64,000 bases of DNA from Heterohyrax brucei (GCA_028571685.1 CM053143.1:154808329-154872328); one strand, 5' to 3'; shown: positions 45,326 to 56,843, counted from the first letter of the stretch. Program-made: numbers and translations. Notes: generated from the letters alone by a model not told the origin.

Positions 45326-46229
45326 TGAAATGAGAGAGAGATAATGTCTAGTAAAGTGGAGTCTTGCCACAAACATAAGTTAAGATTTGGCTAAACTATG
45401 AACTGACTAAGCTATTACAACATAAAACAGCTGTGCTCAAGTTAAGTAAGGCAGTGAGAAAACAAAGTCACAATGAAGACTACCAGATGGACCAAGCAGC
45501 AGACGGACAAAGAGATGACAAAGACACAGCCAGCTAGAAAGAAAGCAACAACTGACGGCACTAGAAGGAGAATGGACTGGTCACTAATGACCAGGACTAA
45601 AAAAAACTTATTGACACATTATAATAAAAATCTAGCACTCTGGATTCGGGGGGCAGTCTCTTCCTGGGAGTCTGTGCCCACTGGTCTGCTCCTGTGATGT
45701 GACCTGATCCTAAGACCTCATCCTCCAAGGCCTGGTTTGAGTGATTGTGACGGTTTTCCATTGTTGCCTGAATCTTCTGTGAGGTCCCTGGCAGCTCCAC
45801 CTCTGAGATGCCTTGTCATCATAGAATCCAACTCAGGACTCTCCCGATTTCTGAACAGAAAGAACACAGCCAGTCCCTAAATTCCTTAGAGTGAAACTCT
45901 TAGGAAGTGTGTGTATTGACATACTAACATTATTACTGAACTGTGCAGTCCCTGAGGGACCTGGTGTGAACCTGTATTTGGTTTTGAACTAACTAATGTA
46001 ACCTTTCTGGGTATTCTGGAGTGCTATCACCTTCCCCTGTTTGTGTTTGACTAACAGTGTGCATTAACCCACTATTTAACATATATTTAAGTGTGTGCTT
46101 CTAACCAAAATACATACATAAAAGTGTTTTTAACCAAGACATTAAGAAAAAGTTTATCAACTAACTCCAAGCTTTGTAGTTATATATTTTCCTCTTGCAA
46201 CCCCCAATACTTTCTGGGTGCTCATGACA
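45326..46229 (+). mobile_element. Solo LTR of an endogenous retrovirus, inside RTE copy B
   Basis: 904 bp starting TG (tgaaatgagagagag) and ending CA (ctcatgaca). A polyadenylation signal aataaa at 45623-45628 is followed by a tctagcactctggattcggg word typical of the R/U5 boundary. Flanking 5-bp repeats (acttg at 45321-45325, gcttg at 46230-46234; one substitution) fit a retroviral target duplication. No internal viral genes or second LTR are present. The class is not certain; 5-bp duplications fit ERVL-type or class II families. Confidence 0.8.
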
Positions 46230-46425
46230 GCTTGGTAGAGGGGAGCTAAAAAGAGAAAGAACCTCAATGAGATGGTATGACAGCGGCTCCCAGAATGGTC
46301 TCAAGCATAACAACAATCACAAAGATGGCATAAAACTGGGCAACATTTTGTTCTACCGTGCATGGGGGTGGCTAGGAGTCAGAACGGACCGACTCCCTGG
46401 TACCTAACGACGACAACATACAGCA
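46230..46425 (+). mobile_element. RTE LINE 3' end (copy B, second part)
   Basis: Continues the interrupted element: aaccatcaatgag-like cctcaatgagatggtatgac, gtctcaagcataacaacaat, then the terminus ggtacctaacgacgacaaca with an AAC-type tail. Confidence 0.88.
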
Positions 46426-46863
46426 CTGTCTAAAGAAGCAAACCCACACTAGAGAAGGGATGGACACCTTGCTCACTAGATGTTGCCTATCAGCGCTGTC
46501 AACACCAGAACAGCATGTCAGTTGTTGGCGGCGGAAGGCAAAGACCTGGCTCAGTCAGTGTATCAACAATAAGAGGCAAGTTCTCTACCCACTCGCAAAT
46601 TCAAAGTGCAAAACAAGTTCAATTTATCTAAGATCACTGTGTACAAAGAGCTCTGAAGATGCTTCAAGAAAACACAAAGCAGTAAGTCTCCAGTCAATTC
46701 AGAAGAAAACACGAAAATTTAAAGGCCAACAGAGAGAAAATGCAGCAATTACTCTCCAGGCTATGTGTGAGATAAGACTTTTCCTATGCTTTCTCTCTAA
46801 AAACTATACCAATTCTAACTGTAGAGGAGAAATAGAGAGTAAGAGAATTCAAACATCATAAAA

Positions 46864-46925
46864 GATTACAGCCTGGAAAACCCTACAGGACAGTGCTACC
46901 CCAGCACCTAACAATAAGAAACACA
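46864..46925 (+). repeat. AfroSINE 3'-half fragment
   Basis: ttacagcctggaaaacccta, caggacagtgctac and cagcacctaacaataagaa are the central and terminal words of the long-form SINE. Confidence 0.65.
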
Positions 46926-47198
46926 ATTAAAGAAAAAGAAGGATCATCTTTGTTTTTTTTTCATACCTGCAGCCAACAGATCATGGACTCTATCTGCATA
47001 ACGTTTCCCCCAATGAGGAAGAAGAGGGGACTTCTACTCCCTGAGGTGCCACCACTGTTTTGTTTAATGATCCCTCTAAGATGATCTCAGTGCCGCCTCC
47101 TCAACACTGTGATAGCACCATCTGCTTCTTTGCAGAGACCACATTCCAGGGGTAACCTACCTACCTTTTCTGTCCTTCTAGAAATCAAAAGTAAGTAC

Positions 47199-47290
47199 CT
47201 GAACCTCCTCAAAAACCGTTGCTTGTTCCTGGTTAGTTAACATTGTCAGATGCTTTTGGAGTTCAAGTTTGGTTTTGGAAGTATTCATTC
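47199..47290 (-). CDS. TBC1D1: TBC1D1 exon 7
   Basis: A 92-nt exon: GA completing a Gly codon, then MNTSKTKLELQKHLTMLTNQ, EQATVFEEVQ. Acceptor tctcaatag, donor GTTCAG/gtactt. It directly follows PTB2 and begins a predicted helical linker. Differences from human are conservative (e.g. Ile to Val in the ATVFEEVQ end). Confidence 0.97.
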
Positions 47291-47502
47291 CTATTGAGAA
47301 AAGAGAAAAAAAGGGAGACATGAAAATATTCTACATGAAAGTTATAAGGTAGAGTGAAGCCCTTCTATACACAGTCCCCTTTACATTACTACCCACCTGA
47401 CTTTTTGTTATCACACAGAATATCAACTGGCTTCAGGCTTTCGAGATTTTAAGAAAATTCTAACCAGTAATGATAACAACACTTTTTAATTGAGCCTTTA
47501 TG

Positions 47503-47572
47503 GAGCAGTCAAGTGCCGTCGAGTCGGACCTGACTCATGGTGACCCTAGGGGCCAGAGTAGAACTGACCAGC
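47503..47572 (-). repeat. AfroSINE-type SINE fragment
   Basis: agtcaagtgccgtcgagtcg, gacctgactcatggtgaccc are almost consensus, then it is broken at 47573 by unrelated sequence and another SINE. Confidence 0.83.
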
Positions 47573-47590
47573 CACCACATTAAGTATTAC

Positions 47591-47738
47591 CTGTTGCCAC
47601 CGAGTTGATTCCAACTCAAAGCAACCACAAAGAACAGAGTAAAACTGCCCCACTGAGTTTCCAAGTGCCTGTGGAGTCTAACTGCCAACTTTTGGTTAGT
47701 AATCGTAACACTAAACCACTACACTACCCGGGTTTCCA
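47591..47738 (-). repeat. AfroSINE-type SINE, short form
   Basis: Antisense from cctgttgccaccgagttgat to cactacactacccgggtttc, with slight internal loss near 47665. Confidence 0.87.
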
Positions 47739-47744
47739 TGTTAT

Positions 47745-47850
47745 ATATTAGGGCTGTATAATTTTACTTAATCTCAAAACAACCTGAATGAAATGTGTTT
47801 TATTATTCCCCTTTTACAGTTAAGAAAAACTTAGGAGAACTTAATCTGCA
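47745..47850 (-). repeat. MIR SINE
   Basis: tttactt aatctcaaaa, attattccccttttacagtt and aagaaaaacttaggagaact give the antisense MIR 3' half. Confidence 0.65.
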
Positions 47851-48264
47851 GTGACCGCCATGTTTATGTGAGTTTAAATTACTTTTTTTTCACCACTATT
47901 CTATGTTTACATATCTCATACCACAAGAAGTCTGTTCTCAGAAAATAATAAATTCTCCTGGAGTCTTCACGAAAAACACAACTTCTTAAGGAAAATATAG
48001 CTAGTGGGCAATCCGAAAACTAACCAACATTCTTCTCCTGTATGTTAATTAGTTCATTCACATGAAAGTGACTCAGCTGCTTAACAGTTTTCCTTACACA
48101 TTTATTACTCTTAAAAAAAGCCAAGCCAAAACCATTTAATATTATAAAGGATTGTTGGGAAACAGTTGTAATAAAATGATAATGTCAATAATTTTAATGG
48201 CTTCTAGAATTTGATGCATTAAAAAGTTCCTTTTCTGCACATGTATGATTCATACTCTGCTTTG

Positions 48265-48690
48265 TCTTGTTTTGGTACTTTGGATTAAACTGTGTTCTTC
48301 CCAAGTGCTGGAATCCTAATTTCTATACCTGCAGATGTAATGCCATCGGGAAAACAGGATTTTCTTGGCTGTGTTAATGAAGACATAAACCTAGTAACTT
48401 CTGAAGTTACAAGAAAAGCCAACTAAACACAGATGCAGGCTGCGTCAGGTGGGTAAATAGGTGCCATGCCATCTGAAGACAAGGGAAGCAGGTGCATCTA
48501 CAAACCCATAAACCCCCAGGACTGCTGGTTACTAGAAGCTGAAACAGACAAGAAAGGATCTCCCACTAACAGCCACACACTGAATTCAGACTTCTAGCCT
48601 CCTAAACTATAAGAAAACAGATTTCTGTTCTTTACAGCCACCCCCTTGTGGCATTTCTCTTACAGCAAAGACACTTTGGTACCCAGACAT
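48265..48690 (+). repeat. MLT1-like (ERVL-MaLR) LTR
   Basis: The sense order is ggtactttggattaaactgt, tgcagatgtaatgccatcgg, cagacttctagcctcctaaa, then an ataagaaaacagatttctgt stretch and cttgtggcatttctcttaca, the MLT1 end. Diverged; related to 4549-4965 and 18430-18872. Confidence 0.72.
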
Positions 48691-49284
48691 AAACATTAAC
48701 ATCCAGTGAGAAAATTTAAAATGAAAAGATTTGCTAATACAACCACCATAGATACGACTGTTGGTGACTGATTCCAGGGGCAGTCCTGCTCTCAGGCGTC
48801 TGCCACTGTCTTTTCCTTTTCCTCAGCAGGTTAGTTGCTGGACAGGGTGTGGTCAAGGCTCTGAGCTGGAGAACAGACACACCTACAGGACTAAGAATGA
48901 CCAGGAGGGCAGCCGCAGGGAGAAAGGAAAACAACTGCAAAGCTCAACACAGAGACACCAGGAGCCACCTGGCTATAGCCAGTGACTTACCCACAAAAGA
49001 AACAAGGGTCTCAAAATCATGACTTTGATTCTAATAGATGAGTTTTGTGAAGTTTAAAGAGGTGACAAGGTTCAGCAAAAGTCGATGACTACACAGTCAG
49101 TGCACCTCTCCCTTTCCTTATATGTAGTTAAAGGTGTCCCCCCCAACAGGGCTGCCTGTGGTTGACGGTGCTGCCCCTCCACGAGCCACTGCAGCTATCT
49201 TGGCTACCAGAAGGCTGTTCAGTATTCTGAATTTTTTTTTTTTAACCAAGAAGACTCTAAAAGGCCACATTAAGGTAATAGCCA

Positions 49285-49745
49285 GTATTTCCTAAGTGAC
49301 TGGTAATGCCACTTTGTTTAACACTTCACATGCACACTTTCTTAATCCTCACAATAATCTGTGGAGTGCTATTTTTTGCATTCCCGAGGTACTGATGGGG
49401 TCCCTAGGTAATGCAAACAGTTAATGTGCTCACCTACCAACTGGAAGATGGCTGATTTGAGTCTACCCGGAGGCTCCTCAGTAGAAAGACGGGCAATCTG
49501 CTTCTGAAGGAGGGCCCAGTGAAAGGCCTGTGGAGCTGTCACACGGAGTTTCCACAAGTTGGAAGTGACTCTACAGCAACTAGTTTTGTTTGGTTCTTTT
49601 TTAACGTATCAGTGAAGACACTGAGGCACAGTAAAGTCACAATTCAGTCCAAGGTCACCAGTTAAGTAAGGAACAGAGTTACAGTCTGAACCAGTGTCAG
49701 TCTGCCTGCACAGACTGAACGATTAAGCACTCTACTGCTTCCCTC
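49285..49745 (-). repeat. MIR SINE split by an AfroSINE
   Basis: 49300-49385 (ttcttaatcctcacaataat) and 49605-49745 (cagtgaagacactgaggcac, aaggtcaccagttaagtaag) are two parts of one antisense MIR, separated by the SINE at 49397-49592. Confidence 0.82.
49397..49592 (+). repeat. AfroSINE-type SINE, long form
   Basis: Sense copy ggtccctaggtaatgcaaac to gaagtgactctacagcaact, inserted inside the MIR. Confidence 0.87.
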
Positions 49746-50164
49746 AAGGTGCCTTCCACACGGGTGGCTTCAAAACAAAAGTTAATTCACGAAAAACACA
49801 CATGGGTTTCGTTAGAACGTGACTTAGTTACCCTTGTGGAAAGCTGTCGGTCATACATGCTAGGGTGACAGGTACAAGATTTTATTGCTTAAATGTTGAA
49901 TCAAAATTGTGTTTAAAATAAGCACTCTGTAATCATTAGCTAAAAATGAATCGCTCACCATCTAAGCATATTTTGGAAATATCATATTGTTTGACAAGAT
50001 ATTCACATGTTGGGGAGAAGGGAGAATCCAAGCTCTAAGAACAGTTAGGCCAAGAACATGCTTTTGACAGCACGGTGAGACCAGGAATGAGACACAGACA
50101 ACACTCCATACTCTGCAGCTGTGACAACACCCTATAACTAGTCTTCTCCAAGTCTTCAAAACCA

Positions 50165-50307
50165 AAACACAAAACAAATCACTGAGTCGGTTCCAACTCA
50201 TAAAGACACTATACTACACAGAGTTTCCAAGGAACGGCTGGTGGATTTAAGCTGCCGACTTTTTGTCGCAGAGGTAGCACTTAACCCACTACGCCACCAG
50301 GGTTTCA
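50165..50307 (-). repeat. AfroSINE-type SINE, short form
   Basis: Antisense with actgagtcggttccaactca and aaggaacggctggtggattt; it ends acgccaccagggtttc. Confidence 0.88.
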
Positions 50308-51022
50308 GTGCATTAGATCTTTCTGCCGCATCTCAAAAGAGGCGGCCTGCCCAGATCTAAGTGTTCACGCTTCACTGTTTGCTTGAGCAGCCCCTTTCAA
50401 GGGCTTCTCACAACCTCTAGCCTCTCAGTGGGTGGTCCCGCAGCAAAATTCCATGCTGAAGGCACCTACTCATGGGACCTCACTCAATGCCAAAAGGTTT
50501 TAATGGGACCAAGGGAGGAAACAAAGGCAATGCGCAAAGCAGAAAAGGATAATCAGGCTCCCCGAGATTCCCAACGACAATCCCTCCCACTGTAGGGTGC
50601 TGAAGCTTCTTAGAAGCAGCAACTCTAATGAAGGAGTTTGCCCTGCTTGAAGTAAATTTGCTCTCAGAGTGAAAGAAAACCGCTGGTCAACTTCTTTTTT
50701 TCCCTGGTCAAAACATAATTCATCTTAATAACTCCCAGAATGTTCCTCTAAACTTTCTGGTAAGCAAAAGCACTACATAAACACTTATTAGAACCAGCAG
50801 TTGTATGCAGATCCAGTACAGAATTGAGTACAGACACATCTTTTATACTGGCTGTTTTAAGTTCAGTTTGGAGTAGAGAAAATGTTTAACATTATCGACA
50901 GCATTTATACTGTTCCATAGATTTAAAGGTATAATTTAATTATGTTACTGATTTAAAAAGTCTTTTTCAATCTTTCTTTCTGTGACCACATCATTGGTCC
51001 TCTCTATAGTTCATGGAGTCCG

Positions 51023-51033
51023 TGGTCAGACCA
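51023..51033 (+). repeat. Target-site duplication, left copy
   Basis: tggtcagacca, identical to 51214-51224. Confidence 0.88.
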
Positions 51034-51213
51034 GAGTACTGGTGGTGCAGTGGTTAAGAGCTCAGCTTCTAATCAAAATGTCAGCAGTTCAGATCTACCA
51101 GCTGCTCCTTGTAAAAAAAACCCTATGGGCAGCTCTACTTTGTCCTTTTGGTTGCTATGAGTTAGAATCAACTCAACAGCAAAGGTTTGGGTGTTTTTTA
51201 GGGGTGTGGGGGT
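51034..51213 (+). repeat. AfroSINE-type SINE with perfect target duplication
   Basis: Sense copy: gagtactggtggtgcagtgg, tcagcagttcagatctacca, gttagaatcaactcaacagc, with a g/t-rich tail. It is flanked by an identical 11-bp sequence. Confidence 0.92.
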
Positions 51214-51224
51214 TGGTCAGACCA
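51214..51224 (+). repeat. Target-site duplication, right copy
   Basis: tggtcagacca, the partner of 51023-51033. Confidence 0.88.
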
Positions 51225-51504
51225 TAACCTTCTGCTAAACTGCTTCTATGGAAATACACAATGAATTTTAATAAGCCACTTCATTCTACATAATAGGAAT
51301 GCAATACAACAAAAAGCAAATAGTACCTTTAAAACTGTTCAGAAAATAATTAGCATCTCCTCTCCTACAAACGTCTTTAATAAAGAGCCATCTATACTTT
51401 CAGAAATGCTTCCCATCATGTAGGCAAAACACACACTCACTAAGCTTCTAATTTTTTGGATGTTTTCACATTAGGAGAGCTTACGGACTTTACGAGGTGG
51501 TAAA

Positions 51505-51685
51505 AACCCCTGGTGCTGCACTGGTTAAGAGTATGACTTTTACAAGGCAGGCAGTTTGACTCTACCAGCCACTCCTTGAAAACCCACATGGCAGTTCTAC
51601 AGTGCCCTACAGGATTCCTACAGGTAAAGATCAACTTGATGGCACAGATGGCACCAGATTTGGGTGGTTTTTTTTTTTTTTTTGG
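51505..51685 (+). repeat. AfroSINE-type SINE with T-run tail
   Basis: Sense copy aaacccctggtgctgcactg to aaagatcaacttgatggcac, then gggtgg and a run of 16 T. The T-run at the sense 3' end is unlike the AAC tail of the RTE group. Confidence 0.88.
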
Positions 51686-52636
51686 TTACAGTTTACAGAT
51701 TTTATCATGTAAAAGATGGATTAAATGATTTTAAAACAACAGTAGCAAAATGCCTGCTTTGATTAAGCAATAACCCAAATCTAAGAAAAACTGACGACGT
51801 GGAGCTCGAGACCTTCCAGCTAGGACTGCAGATGAGGATCTGCTGCATCATCACAGTCAATGTCACTTCAGTCATCATTTCCCTTATTTTGACAACCACT
51901 AACGAAGGGTTAGTGATCATCTCAGTTGGGATCTCTAGTGAAAACAAAACTTTTCCTGTTCCCAGCTACGTTTTGTCTCATGTCAGCAGAAAGCAACAAA
52001 TTTCAAAACAAAGTTTTAACAAAGTTAATCATTTTGACTCATTTTAAAAAGTAGTGTAATGTCAGCAGCTGAACCTTCCCAGACCATAAGGTGACAACTG
52101 ACAATCTCACTTAAAAAAGATTAGATCTAAATCACAAGGTAGTTTTTCTTTACATAACTACAACTTACACTAAGTGTTCAAATATACTGAACATTATCAA
52201 ATCGGTATTCTTTTTATAATAACATCATGTGGCTCCCCAAAATCACTACAAAAATCTTTTAGACGTTCTCTCATATAAATGGAGTAAAATGGAAAAGCCA
52301 AGAAAGGAGACACCTAAGCTTTCTGTCTTCTGGAACCTGTGGGTAAGTATCATGGCCATGCACCTGTTGTATATAGTCTGCCCGGATTCTGCTCCTTTCC
52401 ATAAGCCGTCTTTGGGGAAAGAGAAGAAATCTCTCGTCTGAGGTTAATCCCCCAACTCATGCTCTGGAGGCATCACCTTTCTCCTACTATAATAGATCTG
52501 GCCCCTTAAGCTCTGAAATTGCTCAAACCTCTACAATTCTTTAAAAAAAAAAAAAAGCTAGTATCCTTGGTTTCCTCCCCTAGTATGGCATTCTCTTGGA
52601 AAGATACACTCGGTGGCAGGGAACCAAAAACAGAAA

Positions 52637-52820
52637 AACAAGCTCTGGTGCCCTCAAGTCAGTTCCCACTCATGGCAACTTCAAACGTGCTGAGAAACTA
52701 CTCCATAACATTTTCGCTGATGTTCTAGAAGCAGATCACCAGTCCTTTCTTCTGAGGTGCCTCCAAGTGAGTTCCAACCACCAGTCTTTTAGTTAATGGC
52801 CAAGGACTTAACTGTGTGCA
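52637..52820 (-). repeat. AfroSINE-type SINE, long form
   Basis: Antisense: ctggtgccctcaagtcagtt, ccactcatggcaacttcaaa, tagaagcagatcaccagtcc. The end is decayed. Confidence 0.82.
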
Positions 52821-52869
52821 GCAGAGAAGAGCTAGGGGCTTTGTCACCTGAGACTGAACCCTGGTGTCA

Positions 52870-53035
52870 CCAGAGACTAGTTTGCTTCTTGACTTCTTTA
52901 ATCCTTGGTTTACTCATTTGTAAAATGTATTAAAATAAATAATCTCTCAAGGATTAAATAAATGAGTAATGCATTTTAAATAAAGCACTCAGTACAGTGC
53001 CTGGCACATGTTAAATACTGAATAAATATTAGCTA
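52870..53035 (+). repeat. MIR SINE
   Basis: tactcatttgtaaaatgtat, aaggattaaataaatgagta and cagtacagtgcctggcacat, a well-kept MIR 3' half. Confidence 0.9.
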
Positions 53036-53544
53036 CAAATCATGATATTTTATTATAGTTTACTCCTAAATCACATTTCTAGAAACAGTAGTAAGGAGTT
53101 ACAGTATTTCATTTTTTGTACTTGTTCTTTTGTACCCCCACCACGTCCTTAAAACCTTCTGGCACAAGGTTATGATGACCTTCCACTTGGGAAACCCGGT
53201 GGAACTTCTTCAGCTCTTACTAGATTTCTCTACAGAGGCCAATACAGCTGACCACTCCCTGACTCTGACAAAAGCTATGCCATTGGGGTTTTCATTTCTC
53301 TAACTCCTTTACCACCTCAGAGCACCACGGAGAGAAGATGGCCAAAGGGACCACAGGTTTTTAGCTGCATATCCCCAAGACTAGCACCATGGCTGAGATA
53401 CAGCATATATCTACTACAGGTTGAAAGTCCACCCACAATCCTGTAACAAATGCACTCCTATGTTATGCTGAAGCTTTCAACATGTGTCACCTAAGGTTTC
53501 CTTGTGATCTTCACCTGAGAGCTCAGAAAGGTCCCACTACTCAC

Positions 53545-53677
53545 CCTCTATCCTCTCACACAGCTTGTGCAGGCACTGCACGGGACAGCCCTCACACAGC
53601 TGCGCAGGGGCCCTGGCAGTCCGCTGCACTGCGGCCACTGTGAAAGCCTGCTTCAGGGTCATCATAATCTCATCAAC
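53545..53677 (-). CDS. TBC1D1: TBC1D1 exon 6 (end of PTB2)
   Basis: A 133-nt exon: [44 protein letters not shown] plus one base of Gly. Acceptor ctctgattag, donor TAGAGG/gtgagt. The [16 protein letters not shown] segment is the C-terminal helix that closes the PTB fold. The CxxC-containing stretch [13 protein letters not shown] follows, a Cys-rich feature also in human. Intron phase 1 is matched by exon 7. Confidence 0.97.
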
Positions 53678-54207
53678 CTAATCAGAGAGAAGAGAAACAA
53701 AGGCAGCAAAGGGGACACTTTAAATTAGCTCGGCTGACTGGCGGGATCTGTAGAAGGCTCAGTATCTTCCGATCTCTGGACTATTACTCACAGGTTGACA
53801 GATTATTATAGCAATAACTTCTAGGATTACCGTTTGAGAAATATGCCCAGGTGCTTGACTCTTCTAAAGAAAAAGAGGTAAAAGTAGAAACTAAAAAAAC
53901 AAAAAAAATACAACAAATACTGAGGATAAAAGCTAACTGCTCTGCTCAAGAGTTCACAACAGCATTTTAAAATGCTAGGCTAGAGGGTGAAAGCAGGTAG
54001 GTTTTTCACAAACATTGAAATTTAAAACATACACCCAAATGAAGCTAAGATATGTACTAGCTAGTTGCCACATGATTGTGAATGAATTACTAAAGTTAAA
54101 TAATGCCATGTAATGAGTGTATATGACTTGGTTAAAGACAAAAAAAGTCAGGTTGGAATTCCCTGTAAAATCAAGTTTCTGGGTAACAATGAGCACCCCT
54201 GTCTTAC
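53678..54207 (-). other. Intron 5
   Basis: A short 530-bp intron without recognisable repeats. Confidence 0.92.
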
Positions 54208-54312
54208 CAGAGCTTCATTTGTGCACTGAAACACATAGCAGACGAAATGGAAGCCTCCACCTCCCGAGGACTCTCGGCAGATAAACCCAAAGTGGTCCAC
54301 ATGTCTTATACC
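54208..54312 (-). CDS. TBC1D1: TBC1D1 exon 5 (PTB2 core)
   Basis: A 105-nt exon of 35 codons: [35 protein letters not shown]. Acceptor ctgtaacag, donor GCTCTG/gtaaga. [13 protein letters not shown] and FHFVCYVF are adjacent beta-strands of the PTB2 sandwich joined by the Gly-rich turn SSGGGG. Essentially identical to human in what I can recall. Confidence 0.98.
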
Positions 54313-56311
54313 CTGTTACAGGTGGCGGAAAGAAGAATGGCATGTTGAGTCGTGCCTCACAGAAACCTCGTTCTCAGAAACACAACTTAAGGTTTAGCTG
54401 CTCCAACTTTAAAGAACACTATAAAACTGCTATTCTCAGGTATCTTAAAATTGGAAAATAAATAAGAACACCTCAAAGATGATGAAGATTAACATCATTC
54501 TATAAAAAAACTACTCTGATTGACCTCACAACAATAAGAGGGGTAAGATCCCAAAACTAGAGTTTTTAATGCTCACTCTAGTACTAAATAAACCAAGCCA
54601 GAAAAAGAAGAAAAACTAGCACTTGTCTTTGTTATTAGAGAAAACAACCTGGAGACTCAAAGAGATTAATGAATAGATACAACCACATATATATACACAC
54701 AAACACACAGGTTAAAAACTGTAAACAGGCATATCCTAAAAATAACAGAGATGAACACTTACATGAAGAACAAGTCAAAAGTTATACAGAATATGGAAGC
54801 TTTTAAATATTTAAGAGAGTAAGGCAAAGGCTTTCTCAGTTTCCTAAGAGTTCTTTTCAATAAATATTTATATAAACTTGTTTTGAAAACATCAGCTAAC
54901 AGAAGCATCTTAATACAGATTAAAAACAAATTCCTTAAATATTAATATAGCAAAGCCTTCTGAAAGGAACAGCACACAGAAATAAGAGTGCAGATAGCTT
55001 GGAGCTCAGATAATCATAGGGCCTTGCAAGTTACAACCTTTAGGAAATAATAAAGCTGTTACATAAAAAAGCAAACATTTAACATTTATATTTCAACCAG
55101 GAAATTGCAAAAAAATCACACACTAAAAAATTTGCATATAACCTCATTTGCAGGTCAAATATTTTCCAGTAAATAAGCAGTCACTGGGACATCCTGGAAT
55201 CTCAATCTGTGTTCTCCAATGACAAATTAAGAGCATGCTAAAGGTTACTTCTTAGGGGAATATCCTTTAGGACGGACTTATTCTTTGCAAATGGATTATT
55301 ATTATTATCACAGTTTACAAGAGAAAATTTGCCTTTTGAATACTTAAGTAGAACACATGATAGATTAGCAAATACTGAGACATTGTCTTTTATTAACTAT
55401 GGAAATGAGAAGTTTAAAAAATAAAAACCGGAACTTTACGGGTTCTCTTATTTGATCCTGAGGACCTGACTAAAACTGATACAACTAACCATAGTTAATA
55501 GTCTTTCAAATTCTCAAAATACACCTGAGAAATTATCAAGAAAAATTTTTCAGTGGACACAGTATTCTGAGTGAAGTATTCAAGAAAAGTACCAAGTCCT
55601 AAATTTTAAGGGAGAAGAAATAATGATGATTGGTACTCAGAAAATGTTACACATTTTGTAAAGTGGAAATAAGTATTTTATAAGAAACATATTTGTGTAA
55701 ATGTGTAAATACATACAAGGAGTCCCTGACTTACAACGTATTGGACTTCCAAGAAACTGCACTTATGACTGTCCTCACTGTTAGCTGTGCACTACATACA
55801 ATGTTACAGCTTGGAATCAGCTGACAGCATCATTCTCAGACGTTTATGGATGTTCAATATTATGATTGCTCGTCAAAACACTGCTGTATTTATAAAGACT
55901 GATTATTTTTAAAAAGGTAATAATGATGAAAATAATGAAGCATTCAACTTAAGTCAGAACCAAATTACAATACAGTCACTGGAAGGGAACCCCACTGAAC
56001 TTGGGGACTACCTATGCGTCTCACACACACACCTGGAAATCATGATTATTAAACATTATTACACAATAATTATAAAAAAAGGCATATAAGTCTAATTTTT
56101 CCAGTAAGTTACTGCCACTTAAAGCAAATTTCTTAATTTCAACATTTTCTACTTTTTACTATGACATACCAAAACAGAAAATTCAAGACTTAACATCAAG
56201 TACTTAGAAAACATATCCCTGTGATACAGTGCACTTGTATCAACAAATATTAAAAGAAATTACTTTTTAAAAATTCCATTGCAATAGAGCCAGTAATCCA
56301 TTTCTGTTTAC
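54313..56311 (-). other. Intron 4
   Basis: A 1999-bp intron, AT-rich, with one MITE relic (55717-56014) and an at/ac-rich patch at 54685-54712. No SINEs, which is unusual for this window. Confidence 0.9.
55717..56014. mobile_element. Tigger-like MITE relic
   Basis: About 300 bp with diverged inverted termini: left caaggagtccctgacttaca, right cttggggactacctatg. It shares the start and end words with 13638-13918. No coding sequence. Confidence 0.6.
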
Positions 56312-56401
56312 CTGAGAGCAAAAAGATATCTCCTTAAAATTTTTCTCAAGTGCAATTTTTTTGGTGTCAGGACTGATGAGGTAAACTTCAGACTGGCCAA
56401 T
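56312..56401 (-). CDS. TBC1D1: TBC1D1 exon 4 (PTB2)
   Basis: A 90-nt exon of 30 codons: [30 protein letters not shown]. Acceptor ttttcttaag, donor CTCAG/gtaaac. [22 protein letters not shown] is the strand-turn-strand section of PTB2. Phase 0 at both ends joins exon 3 (LFT) to exon 5 (GIR). Confidence 0.98.
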
Positions 56402-56705
56402 CTTAAGAAAATAAACAAAAAAGAAACAGCTTAATGTGAAAGTTTCACTGAAACTTGTTGCATGAACTTCTCACATTTCATGATCTATGAAAACAATAAG
56501 GAAAGAAGTGCCTATAAAATTCTGACTATATCATTATAGGAAATCACTTCCAAGTTTGTAACGTATTTTAAGGATTTCCTGTAGCACAGGGTCATCACTG
56601 CTATACTCACCTACATAGGACAGTGGGCTTCTGTGAGAGAAAATAACCAGACATCAAAAAGCAGCAATCAAGTTTCAGGATTAAACAACTTATTTACATG
56701 AAAAT

Positions 56706-56843
56706 GGGAAACTTGGTGGCATAGTGGTTAAGGTCAGCAGTTCAGATCCACCAAGCACTCCTTGGAAACTACAGGGCAGTTCTACTCTGCTCTACAAGGT
56801 CACTGTGAGTCAAAAATCAGCTGGATGGCAAAGGGTTTGGTTT
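56706..56843 (+). repeat. AfroSINE-type SINE, short form
   Basis: Sense copy gggaaacttggtggcatagt to cagctggatggcaaaggg. Flanks ttacatgaaaatgg and ttaaatgaaaagga look like an imperfect duplication of about 12 bp. Confidence 0.88.

Larger units (their letters stand above)
32326..47198 (-). other. Intron 7 (largest in the window)
   Basis: 14.9 kb, mostly transposon-derived: RTE 3' ends, a HAL1-like L1 with stacked 3'UTRs, AfroSINEs, an RTE-derived SINE and a solo LTR. The stretches 32330-32945, 33065-33540, 33795-34125, 39800-40500, 40710-41010, 42200-42590, 44095-44815 and 46430-47198 contain no recognised element. A 133-codon plus-strand frame at 46460-46861 lacks gene features. Confidence 0.92.
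47291..53544 (-). other. Intron 6
   Basis: A 6254-bp intron with AfroSINEs, MIRs and an MLT1-like LTR, listed separately. The stretches 47291-47500, 47860-48240, 48695-49280, 49745-50160, 50310-51020, 51225-51500, 51690-52635 and 53040-53544 hold no recognised feature. Confidence 0.9.

Noticed and set aside
46460-46861. 133-codon plus-strand open frame in intron 7
   Set aside because: No recognisable domain, no splice signals and no conservation clue; most likely chance.
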